NCBI GenBank assembly: GCA_021495925.1
Contig: JAKEKT010000002.1
Location: forward strand, 310,001-374,000
DNA length: 64,000 bases
Reading direction: 5' to 3'
Source of the DNA: Diplodia intermedia
Taxonomy: Eukaryota > Ascomycota > Dothideomycetes > Botryosphaeriales > Botryosphaeriaceae
In this document: one piece after another, positions 44,101-54,414 of the stretch
How the letters are laid out: each line of letters starts with the position of its first letter
Position numbering within the stretch: position 1 is the first letter of the stretch
Made by a program: the position numbers and the translations under genes
Notes under the pieces: model-generated
What the model saw: the letters and a program-made list of their open reading frames with translations, nothing else
The model's database searches: none
What the model was told of the DNA's origin: nothing

Positions 44101-46421
44101 TTGAGCACCTTGCCCTTCTTGTTGACCTTCAGGCCATCCAAGATCTCGAGACCGGGGATGAACTCCTTCGGGCCTTCGAGCTCAGCAAGGCGCTCGCGAA
44201 GCTCCTTGGTCGCCTCCTCGGCGGCGTCGCCAGGGATGATCTCAACTTTGCCGACGAGCTTACCATCCTTGTCGAGAACCTCGCCCTTGTCGTTGATGGT
44301 CTTACCGGCGGCCTTCTTGACGTCACCCTCGGTGAGCTCGCCAATCTCGTCGCCCTCCTCGTTGAGGACCTTGCCCTTCTTGTTGACCTTGAGGCCTTCC
44401 AAGATTCTGATGTCAAGAGCAAGCGGGCGGAGCTGCTCCTGAAGGTGCTCGGCAGCACCCTCAGCAAGCTCGACCGTACCGAGAACGTTTCCATCTTCAT
44501 CGACGACTTCACCCTTCTCGTTGACTGAGAGGCCCTTGACCTTGTTGACGTCGACGCCGTCGGCGATCTGGCCGAGGACATTGCCCTCGGAATCGACAAC
44601 CTCGCCTTCCGAGTTGATCTCGCGACCCTCAAGGGCCTCGACGCCGGGAAGGTCGGGAACCTCGCTCTCGATCTGAGACTTGGCACCTCCGATGGCCGAA
44701 TCAGGCCGGCCAGCCTTGCTGGCGGCGCCGGAGACGGCTTCACCAGCCTCCTCGGCTTTGTCACCAGCCTCTTCGGCCTTGTCGCCGACCTTGCTGGTGG
44801 TTGAGTCAGCAGCGCCCGCCACGTCCTCGGCGCCACCCTCAACGCCATCTTCAACGCCATCGACAGCTTCCCCAGCCTGGTCGTAGAGGCCTTCGAAGTC
44901 TGGGTGGATCTGGGCGCGGCCAATGACATTGCCACTGTCATCAAGGATCTCGCCTTTCTCATTGACCTGACGGCCCTTGAGTTGTTGGATATCGCCTTCG
45001 ACAATCTGACCAACCGTGTCGCCATCGTCGTTAAGGATCTCTCCAACTTGGTTGACGGTGAGGCCCTTGAGGATTGAAAGGTCGGGTCCACCCTGGGCGG
45101 CCTCCTTAGCCGCCCGCTTCTGAGCATCGATCTTCTCAGGCAGAAGTTCGCAGCGGCCGACCAAGTCACCATCGTCGTCGAGGATCTCGCCGTTGTCACC
45201 AATGGCATACCCCTCGAGGTCTTCGGCGTCACCCTCAACGAGCTGGCCAATCTGGTTGCCTTCGTCGTCGACGATGCCGCCATCGCCCTGGACCTCGCGG
45301 CCCTTCAGGACGGAAAGGTCGCCAACATCAGGAATCTCCTGGCCGGTGGCGTCTTCGGCGGTGTCCTTAGCTTGGTCGGTGGTGTCCTTGGCTTGGTCGG
45401 TGGTGTCCTTGGCTTGGTCGGCGGTGTCTTGCGCGGTGTCCTTCGCACCACCGACAACGCCCTCGGCCTCCTTGCCGAGGCCCTCGGCGGTCTCTTGAGC
45501 CTCCTGGACGGGGCCGCCCTTGGCAGTCTCATCGACATCTTCAGTAGCACCACCAGCTGTATCCTGGACATCGCCGGTGGTGTCTTCGGCGGTGTCTTCG
45601 GCGGTGTCTTCGGCAGTGTCCTTCACGTCGCCAGTAGTGTCTTCGGCCGTGTCCTTTACGTCGCCGGTAGTATCTTCGGCGGTGTCCTGAACATCGCCAA
45701 CAGTGTCTTCCGCGGTGTCTTTCGCGGCGCCAGCAGCCTTGCCGGGGTCCTGAGAAGAGGACTTGCTGGCAAGGCTGGAGGCACGGCCGGCAAGGTTTCT
45801 CGCGTTGCCGAGCACGTTGCTGCCGGCCTTCTTGGGAGCCTGCTCGGCACCTTCCTGGAGGTCGGCGGTAGACTCTTGCGCCGACTCGGCCGTGTCCTCA
45901 GCCGTGTCCTCAGCCTCTTCGCCGAGGTCGCCGGCCTTCTCCGTGGCGTTGTCGTCGTCACTGCGGACAGTGTCGTCGTCGTCATCATCGCCGACGGGCT
46001 TGGGTGCCTGCTCTTTCAGATCTCCAGTGGCTTCGGAGACCTTTCCGGTGGGGTCCTGCTCGCCGGCCTCGCTAGCAGCGCCACTTGCCTGCTGCGGTGC
46101 GTCCTCCGCAGTCTTCTTTGCGCCCTCGACCTTCTCAGAAACGTCGCCCTCTGACGGCCTGGGTGGGAGGTCCGGGTTGTCCGTCTGGGGCTTCTGAGAG
46201 GCGGCCTCGCCGGCCTTCTCTGACGCCTGCTCGCCGAGCTTGGGGGGTGCAGGCTTGCGGCCGAGCTTGGTGGGAGTGCGGGGCGCGTCGGCGCTCTTTC
46301 CGGCGGCGGGGGAAGGCATCCTGGTGGGGGAGTTTCGGGGTCGGGTACTTGTGGGAGATGTTCTAGTGGGCGTGGGAGGAAAGGAATAGTACTGATAGTT
46401 TGTGGGAGACCTTGGGGGCAT
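41135..46421 (-). CDS. Giant LEA-like / DUF3659 repeat protein with DUF6987-like end
   Basis: Exons 46421-41775 and 41719-41135 give 1743 residues; an internal ATG at 46319 would give 1709. Residues 1 to about 370 are disordered, first Pro/Thr-rich and then LEA-like (repeats of DTAEDT, TTDQAKD). Fourteen units of about 61 residues follow (pattern LxGLxVNxxGxVxDEDGN, VVGxLxEGD, then VDExGxIxDKxGNVIGxAE), the DUF3659 fungal repeat, separated by Glu-rich linkers. The second exon encodes a helical domain (YIEAADRTPREELDEEQLVD) like DUF6987. It then has a hydrophobic stretch (LFQIIAAVGLLLSGVLGLVG) with Leu/Gly repeats and a Lys-rich tail ending GLFGSK. Function is unknown. LEA-like composition suggests desiccation or stress protection; the hydrophobic end suggests membrane association. 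Confidence 0.9.
45369..45431. repeat. 21-bp tandem repeat, three copies, in the LEA-like region
   Basis: Three head-to-tail units of GGCTTGGTCGGTGGTGTCCT plus T (plus-strand reading) start at 45369, 45390 and 45411. The first two differ at one base and the third has diverged slightly. Each encodes a seven-residue unit (TTDQAKD or ADQAKDT phase) of the minus-strand protein. Confidence 0.85.
45580..45621. repeat. 12-bp tandem repeat in the LEA-like region
   Basis: About 3.5 units of GTGTCTTCGGCG occur head to tail and encode repeated AEDT on the minus strand. Longer 27-30 bp relatives continue to about 45725. Confidence 0.85.
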
Positions 46422-48191
46422 AAAACTGCATGCACAGGGGGTATAGGTGGGAGTGTGTGGGAGGATTAAGGGAAGAAAGGTACTTGGGAGCGGGCTCGCA
46501 AATGTTAAATGGCGTGTCTTGAACCACCACAGAAAGGCCAAATGCGTGATGACGTCGCCATGAGTAGCTCTCGAAGGGAGCTCATTGCCTAGACGGGGAG
46601 CTCGCGCCTCACGCCTGGCAGGCACGCTGCCGGGGGAAACTTGTTTTGCTAGCAACCAGTGGCTTCGTCACGTTACGCAAAGAGATGCGAGGGAACGCGT
46701 TCTCTGGCATTGCGTCAGAGCTGTGCGGCTTCAGTAAGGAGGGCGGGCCCAATGGGAGCCGGATCCAAGGACACCTGTGGCTGGAGAGGCGGCATGGAGC
46801 AGGTGCCAATCGACGATTGGCTTCTAGACATGGCGCTACGACGGTCGATGCCGGCACGGCGGCGATCGCGACGGGACAGGCTTCTCGAAGCGAAATCTCA
46901 GGCCTGAGATGAGACGCAAGCGTCAGCCGGGCTGTGGAACGGGGTCCGGAGCGATAGCCGTCGTGGGCCTCGTCTGGCAGATCAGCACGCGAGTGGCCAG
47001 TGAGGAGCGGGCGGCGGGAAGGTCTTAACGGCGCAGCAGGGTTGGGCGGGCTGGAGACGGCACCGGATTGCTCGAGTGAAGCGGAGGCCTGGCCAGAAAT
47101 CTTGGAAGGCGGTGCGGATGACATATTGTGGCGCGTCGTGCTGGAGGGCATCCCGGTAGCTGCAGCAAACAGGATGGCCGGCCGCCGTGACGCGCCAGTA
47201 GTGGTCGCGCTGTGCGGTGCGGGCGATCAGCGCAGTCCCCGTGCGAGCCGCTCACGGCGCGTAGACCCTGCGGACATTTTGGGACGGGCTGCATCGTGCA
47301 TTTGCGAATTGGTGCAGCGCACGGCGGATTGGGGGTGGCATGGCCGTAGTGGGCGGGATTGACGGTGCGCAGTGGCTCCCGCAAACGTCCCCGCCGACCC
47401 CGGCCGGCAATGACGCCATCTTGATCGGGCTACAGATCCAACTAGCTCATCATCATCCATCATTTCCAGCCTCTGGCTAGCGCCCGCAAAATTGCGCGCC
47501 GCTACCAACGTCGCTGCAACGTCTGTTGCAAGCGCCCCGCCCGCATGCTGCTCCCCGCCCCTTCGCATGCGTCTCGCCGCCGCACCTGCAACCCAAAACT
47601 CTCCGCCAGTGCCAGCCCTGCCGATTCGCCCACCTGTGCGACAACACCTCATACTTTTTCTCCAGGGTATCGACGTGATCAGCTCGCCGTTGCCGCCCAC
47701 GCCCACGTCTCGTACGACACGTATCATTCGATGTGCTACTTGACGTGCGTGATGCACTCGCGCAATCCACCATCTCCACCGGCATCGGAATGTCTGAGCC
47801 TGGCCAGTGGCCGTCTCACCGGGGCGCAAGCTTGGGCTCCAGCTACCCGGCTCCCGAGTCACCCATCAATCGACTTCTTGAGACTTCGCCACACACAGAA
47901 CCAGCCTGGCTGGGCGACGTTTTCACTGAGTATGTGTAACCGGCCATCGACCTAAACGGACAGCCCCCGCCGAGGCTTCCTGGCCTTGCATCGTCGTTCG
48001 TATAAGCAACATGAAATGCAGTGTCGTGGCAGCGGCGGGTCACGGCCGATCCCAGCCACACCACGTGCATCATTACGACTAAAAAGTGGGAATATTACCC
48101 TACACTACTCCACGGCCGCCGTTGAGCAGGGAAAGGAGACACCGGGATCCGGAAGACTCCGAGAATTAGATCATACCCGCTCATCGACCGG
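46422..48191. other. Intergenic upstream of the DUF3659 gene
   Basis: 1.77 kb holding the promoter of the minus-strand DUF3659 gene (46422 onward) and the 3' flank of the IQ gene. Mostly GC-rich with overlapping spurious frames. One small open frame (47790-47939, plus) looks more protein-like and is listed separately. Confidence 0.5.
47790..47939 (+). CDS. Possible 49-residue small ORF
   Basis: It starts ATG TCT GAG and ends GAG TAT GTG TAA. The peptide has balanced composition unlike the Arg/Ala/Gly-rich noise frames around it (SEPGQWPSHRGAS, NRLLETSPHTEPAWLGDVF). I do not recognise it. It could be a small gene, an exon of an unrecognised gene, or chance. The open frame extends about 19 codons upstream of the ATG without a stop. 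Confidence 0.2.
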   Translation: MSEPGQWPSHRGASLGSSYPAPESPINRLLETSPHTEPAWLGDVFTEYV

Positions 48192-50332
48192 CTATCTCTT
48201 TCCGTCCGGCGGAATACCGCTTTCCACGTCCCGGGAGCTCACTTCGCCTCTGCTCCGCTTTGTCCTCTCGCCTTTTGGCGCACTGGCCGTGCCCCCGATC
48301 CCCAGCTTTCTCAGTATCCTCATGCGTAGACTATTACTCCTCTTCCGCTCGTCCTCCTTTGCCCCTGCTTCCGCTAGGATCTGCCGCTCCCTCTCTGCGC
48401 TCTTGCTCTTGTCCTTCTCCAGCTCTTTCTTCTTGGCCAACTCCTCAGGATGGAGTACCTTCTCTTTCCCGTGGCTTGCGTGCTCGGCACCGTGCTTGAA
48501 CTTCTTTCGTGTCTTGACATACGCCTCCAGCCCAACTAAGATAGCGTAGCTGCGGGAGATCGATACGCGGCTCATGTCGACATCGGCATCCCGCAACGAG
48601 TGGACGAAGGCGCGGAAGTTGGAAGTGGGCGGTCGATAATGACCAGAAAGAGGCGAGAGGCGGCGTAACTGTCCATCCTTGATCTTAATGAGGCCGGCCG
48701 CCGAAATGCGGGCGCCATGGAGGAATGAGCTGTGCTGGAAAGCCCCGGATTGTTTGATGCCAACGTAGAGACGGAACGAAGTGTCGGCGACCTGTGATCA
48801 CTTGGTGTCAGTGCTAGAGCATGGTAGTGACTAGAGTCCAACTGACGAATATCCAGCTGTTGGGCTTAACGCTCCGGCGTAGAAGATGGTTGAGGACTGC
48901 TGCTGCGGATACGTGCTTGATCTTTTTGATGCCTTTTGCTTTCTCCAGATCATGGTTCACATAGTGCTCTCCTTCTGGATCCACCGAACCCGTGGACATG
49001 ATCGAGCTCGCACTTGAGGCGCTGCTGCTGGATGAGGTACTGCCCCTGCTGTATGCTGGGGTTCCATCGTCGTTGTGTACGATGCCGTTGACACTGTCCT
49101 TGTACTCCATTGATGTAGTGATCAGTTCACCATTCTTCGCCCAGCATAGCCTCCCCTCGCTATCAATCTTTACCAGGTAGTTCTGCCTTTCTTCCCTGTT
49201 CAAGTATCGCACCTGTTCCCTTTCCAACCGCTCTCGTGAACATGTTGGTACCTCGAAGCGCTTGCCTTCTCCATAATCCAGCCAGTAGAAGAAATTCTCG
49301 TGTGTGCCAGACTTCTTCCACTCGGCGTGGTAAGCGCGTAGGTTGGAGCCGTATCGGTGCTTCTGGTCGACCATTTCAAGCCAGTACTGCAAGTCTTCAG
49401 AGAAGAGGTGTGTTAGTCCATGCTAGCGGAATCACCTAATACTTCCACCAAACCTACCCATCACCTTCGCTGTTTTGTCCCGCTCGCGCTTTGCCTCTGC
49501 CTTCAGTGCGCGCCGGCGCTCACGCTCCTCCGGCGACAGCTGGGCCTCATCTGTATCGGAATGATCACGTTCCACGTCGTCTCCACCTGCACGGCGTGCT
49601 ACTTCGCCGATGCGTCGCCAGTTCTCTTTCGCCGCGTCGGATGCGGCGCGGGACCTCGCGGCGGGGCTGAGCTTGTCTCGATCGCCTGAAGTTCGGTCGT
49701 TGCGGGGGACGGGTCGCGTTGCGTTCCTCCATCGCGCTACGGCAGTTCAGCATCAAGAGCGCGCAGAAAAGCGTGGGAGCGCTGTAGGGTACTACTGACC
49801 CTCTTTGATAGCCTGTGGAGCAACGCAGATCACCGTTAGCTGATCGGCATTTCCTTCCATCGGTCGCACCGCAGCAGACAGGACGGAGCGGACAGGCACG
49901 AGATAGCTGGCGTAGAGGTGGGAGAGGAGGGCAGTGGTGCGATTTCAGCGGCAGTGTCTCACGTACCTCAACCCAGCGCGTCGACGGATCCAATCCCATG
50001 CCGGCAAGCTCGCGGCGCTGCTTGTAACCTCTGTAGTTGCGTTGGATCAGAGCGGCGGCGACGGCCTCTTCTTCGTCACGTTGATCCTGCGACTTTGTTG
50101 CCTGCATGGCTGCGCGCTTTGCATCCTGACGACGTGCAATGGCCTGGATCTCGTCCTGCGAGGGGACTTGGAGCACGGCGGAGGCATGCGAGGCAGGGCG
50201 CCGGGCCGCAGCAATGCGGTCATCGCTGCCCCACGCTTGCTTGGCGTCTGGGGCCGTTAGCCTTGCGTGGCCAGTCGCCGCTCTCTCCTCGTTGTGGCCG
50301 CTAGACCCTGAGGCGTCGCCCATTTGCGGCAT
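48192..50332 (-). CDS. IQ calmodulin-binding motif protein
   Basis: Five exons (50332-49967, 49812-49800, 49736-49458, 49394-48847, 48791-48192) give 601 residues. An IQ motif is present at about 95-115 (AALIQRNYRGYKQRREL). A central domain runs from LQYWLEMVDQKHRYGSNLRA through NFFYWLDYGEGK and NSWIFVADTSFRLYVGIKQS to GLIKIKDGQLRRLSPLSGHY. A Lys/Glu-rich C-terminus follows (LHPEELAKKKELEKDKSKS). The central block is shared by fungal IQ-domain proteins and resembles the plant IQM family. Calmodulin binding is expected from the motif; the cellular role is unknown. The second exon is a 13-nt microexon, and the third intron starts GTAGGT. All phases agree. Confidence 0.88.
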
Positions 50333-50738
50333 GATCGGTTCGAGCGCGAACAACAAAAAGTTGCAGGAGAGCCGTCGCAACCTGCCAGCGGTGCCCCAAC
50401 AACAGGTTCGACGCCTAGCGATCACTGCCTCCCCCGGCTGACCACGCACCGGCACTGTCACGTGTGGTCCGGAAGTCGGCTTGCACGGCGCTCTGGCCCG
50501 CTGCACAACGGTGCAATTTTGGCGGAGAGCAGGGGCAATCAGCTTGCCCGAAACAGCGAAGGTTTGCGTACACGGCGGCGAAAATCGTGCCGCGATCGTG
50601 CGTCGAAACTCAATCAGCACAACGAGCTGCGCGCACCGTGGCAGTCGGCAGCCCCTTGACAGGCCCAAGTGCAGCGTATCTTGTGATTTCGCTTGGCGGA
50701 CGCGTGGTCGCAACTACTGAGCGCTGCTGTCGCGTATT
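50333..50738. promoter_or_regulatory. Promoter region of the IQ gene / 3' flank of the esterase gene
   Basis: 406 bp between two tandem minus-strand genes. No TATA box or other element is recognised. Confidence 0.4.
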
Positions 50739-51852
50739 CTAAGAGAGCGCCTTCCTGATCCCCACCGCCGCCAAATCAACGCTGGCAACAGCCGTCGCGC
50801 TCTTTCTGACGGGCTCCAGCATCACAAAGTCATGAACCTGGCCATCCGCCTCGAAAATCGCCACCTCCACCCCGGCCTGCTGGAGCAGATGCCCAAACTC
50901 TTTGCCTTCTCTGAGGAGTGGATCGACGGCCGCAGTGATGATGAGTGTTGGTGGCTGTGCAGCGGCTTGTTCCTTGTCCATCAGAGTGGGCGACGCCAAA
51001 ATGCTCAATCTGTCATCGTCCTTGGGTACGAAAGCATCCTTCATCCATCGCAGGAGAGGGGCGTTGAGATACGGGCCGTCATGGAATGTCTTGTACGTGT
51101 CGCTCTCTTTGAGTATGTTTGCGACAGGGTAGAAGAGCCTATCCTTGTCATCAGGACTGCCATCTCAAAGGGCAGCGTTCGAGTGTTACACTCACACCTG
51201 ATAGCTGACAGTCGCAGGCAGCTTCCGTTGAGCAGCTAGTGTGGACATCGCCACGGCCATGTGCCCTGTTCCAACCGTGAGCTCGCGTGATCAACGCAAT
51301 AATCATCTCGTTCTACGAACCCCCTGCGCTATCGCCAGCAAGGGCGATCTTGTCGGTCTTCAGGCCATGCTTGTCGCCGTTCTGGACATAATATTCCACC
51401 GCGGCATAGGCTTCATCGAATTGCTGCGGGAATTGAGCCTCAGGTGCCGGCGAGTAGTATGGGAAAGCAACAGCACACCCAGTCTCGCGGACCAAGTCGC
51501 TCACCAGGCTGTCGTGGGTGTTTGGGCTGTTCTCGGTTAGCTGCTGCAGGCGCGCGGCGCGCTCCTGGGAAACCTACCTGCCGAGAATCCATCCGCCCCC
51601 GTGAAAATAGAAAGCAAGCGGAAGTGGAGCGCTAGCGTTCGCAGGCTTGAAGAGGACGGTCTTCACGGGTCCGCTGGCTCCAACCGGCACATCGATATTC
51701 TCGCGAAGCACGTCTCGAGACGGCTCGTGTTGCTGCAATCCTTCGAGAACAGCTCTCGCCTCGTCTGGCCTCAAGGTTTGAAGCGGGGGCCCCCCCGCCT
51801 TGGCCCCGGCATCGACAAACGCTTGATTGACTGGATCAAGATAGGGAGCCAT
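50739..51852 (-). CDS. Alpha/beta-hydrolase, HSL-type esterase/lipase
   Basis: Four exons (51852-51578, 51526-51321, 51265-51196, 51138-50739) give 316 residues. The hormone-sensitive-lipase family layout is complete. The oxyanion motif is FYFHGGGWILGS, with an intron just after it. The nucleophile elbow is GDSAGG (split by the second intron). The acid residue is in AAVDPLLREG and the catalytic His is in GQVHDFVML. There is no signal peptide, so it is probably cytosolic. Such enzymes hydrolyse short-chain esters or lactones and the substrate cannot be inferred. For the third intron the donor at 51195 (GTGAGT) rather than the GT two bases earlier gives the expected SYQVLFYPVAN. The second intron has an atypical donor, GTTCGT. 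Confidence 0.88.
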
Positions 51853-54414
51853 GATGTTTCGAGTTAGGAGCGTTGCGTTCGTCTGAGCACTGGAAAAGGC
51901 CGAGCTTCAAAAGCAAACTGTTGCAGCCTGCCCTGCTGCTGCTTTTGAGTCCGCACTCCCACCATGCAGCATGCTTACATCATGTGGATTAGCACTACGC
52001 ACAGTGTTTATGTGGACGTTGAATAATTGCTAGAATAAGCAAAAGGCTGATGACTGAAGTAGCAACCCTGGAACTGCCCAGGAAGCAACAACAGCGGGGC
52101 TTGAAAGTGTGGTGGTGATTGGGCTGGGGCTGCGGCACCTTCGGTCGCGTTGGTCGGGTCTCGTTCCAGAGCGAGCGCCACGACACAGCTCGGCGCCGCT
52201 CGAGCAGCCGACTGTTAGTGCCAAAGGCGAGGGCCGACCTCGACGAGCTGAGATTTTCATCCGCATGGCTTTCTGGAGGCCCCCTGGGAACAGTTTCGTG
52301 GAGGCCAGGGTTGCAATTTCCACTAGCCGTTGGTTCAAGCGCTAGGCACACCACGAGCGGCTGGAGGGGGTGGGGGGTTCAGCTGCCGTTGCAATGACAG
52401 GAACATAATTCGGTCCGTAGAGTCGCGAATGTTGACCAGAGCAGAGCGATTCAGCATCAGCTTAACGGGACAGATTGGGACGGACCGTCGCGTGAGTCTG
52501 ATGATTTCCGCTGGTGCGGGTGAGACACTACCGGCGTACGGTTTCTCGTCCCAGCAGGAGACCGAGATGTCAGGTTCTCCAGCGGGCCTTTGATTGGCCG
52601 TACTCTATGTCGACAGATTTTCTCCAATTCGACGATCGGGCCCCCTACCTCGCAGACGCCCACGCCGCTGCCAGCACAGTAACGCCACGCACGTGTCCAT
52701 GTGGACGCACCGCCCCCAAACGAGCCTTTGCAGCAGAGGTAAAGTGCAACCATGACATGCGCACTTTGTCGGGCGGACGTCTTCACACCGAGATGCTCCA
52801 TGTGCGATGTCGAGTGAAACTGTCGCGTCCTATCCGCCACCAGAGCTTGCTGGAGCCCATTGGCACAAAGCGCTGGTCCAAGTCTTCAATCCAGCAGTGC
52901 GACGCGCCATGTGCTGCCCGGACAATAGCTTACATGCTGCTGTGTTCCTCCATGGAGGTTCAAATACGCGGTGGCCACGCCCACACTTGCATGCCTGGCT
53001 AGGGAGCTTCGGTCTCGGCGCGGGCGGGGGGCCATTGGATGCGATGGAGACCTGGTACCAGCGAAGGGGGCAAGGCCGAGATGACACAAGCGAGACGCAA
53101 CTTGATGAGCGGTTGCCAGCCTGTCCTGATCTCCCCAACGGCCATTCTGGAAAACTGCACCTTGCCGTGCGCTGCCGCCGCCTCGGCGAAGTAGCGCATG
53201 GCGTGAGGCCAGCGGGTAGCGGGCAGGCAGCGGGCGTGATGGGTGCAGGAGCTTATCCGGGATGGGTGGATGTGCTCTTCATCGGCGCTGAGGGTCGGGA
53301 TCAGGTCGCGCTAGGCCGCATGCGGCACGCTAACGGACGACGAAAGCTCTCACCAGTCGCCCTGCAGAGCCGGCAACGTTGAAAGCAAACTCTTCCAGCG
53401 CCCGGGATCAGCTCTGCAGCAGTCGCCGGCCCCAGCACGAGGGTCCGGTCCGGTCCCGGCCTCGGCCTGGGCTGCTGGACCGCAGGGTTGTTCGAAGGTC
53501 AGATGAATACGTGGCAGACCGGCACGGCTGACGCTCCTAGCCACGCCGCTGCTCTTCAGTACCGGGCGGCGCATGCCCCGGCGAGGCACAAGGCACCGTT
53601 CTGGCGGCTGGCTGCGTGAGGAATGCGGTGGGCAGCCTGTCCCGGCGGCGCGTGGGCAAGAAGACAAAGCCGGCACATCGATGTGGACGGGGCAACGCAG
53701 CGTAGATCTGGCGTCGTCGGCGCTACTGGGCGTCCTGCTGTCGCCGCGCCCTGCCTCTAGGGGGACGGCTGCCGTTTCATTGGTCGAGCCCATCCCTCCA
53801 CATCCTCCTGACTGCCCGCTGCGTCGTCGTCCTCTCCGGCCAGCTTGAGCGCAGAGGTGCACCCGTGCTCGGGGTGGCGCGCGCGGGTGGCGTTGGTCGC
53901 GGCGGCGTGAGGTCGGCGTAAGGTTGTAGTGCTGCGGGACCAGCAGCCCCGGGGTCGATTTGATGGTGTTGACCCAAGCGAGGAAGCTTAGGCATGCCCT
54001 GAGAGCCTAGCGCGAAGGCAGCGCGCAAGGCCCCGGCCGTCATACTCAAGTGCATCCACTGCCGGCCGCCATCTCTCTCTCGAACTCACCAACTCCGCCC
54101 TCTCCCACATCCCCATATGCCAGCTGCACAGTCCACGCCCCTCTGACCCCAGCCCATCCTGTTTCGGCGCGGAATTCCCGCAACTACCACAGCTCCTGCC
54201 CGCGCCCACCCACTGCACGCGACTTCCGCCGCGGCATTTGCGTTTTGCGGCCGCAGACCGGTGTCCTCCTTCGTGGTGAGCCGCCTCCAGACCTATGCAG
54301 CCCTGATATCGCGCCATCGGCCTTCATTCGCCCCAACGCCTCCCCGCCGGCCCTCTCGCAGCCGTGGACACAGCATTCCCGGTCGCCGCGCCGTGATCCC
54401 CGACGTGTCACTCG
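51853..54414. other. 2.6 kb divergent intergenic region
   Basis: Between the esterase and Snt2 start codons. GC-rich throughout, with many overlapping Arg/Pro/Ala-rich frames on both strands (for example 53350-53862 minus, 52807-53382 plus) and none with domain features. The part from about 54040 to 54414 is pyrimidine-rich and likely the Snt2 leader. Confidence 0.5.

Noticed and set aside
41760..44528. 922-codon plus-strand open frame over the DUF3659 gene
   Set aside because: It is the complement of the repeated coding strand. The repetitiveness (LVDDVAILVD-like) is inherited from the DUF3659 units and it has no independent support.
47227..47862. 211-codon minus-strand frame upstream of the DUF3659 gene
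   Set aside because: Arg/Gly/Ala-rich translation with no domain; nothing supports expression.
50330..50360. Possible tRNA B box (GGTTCGAGCGCG)
   Set aside because: No pairing T arm or acceptor stem around it; it overlaps the start of the IQ gene.
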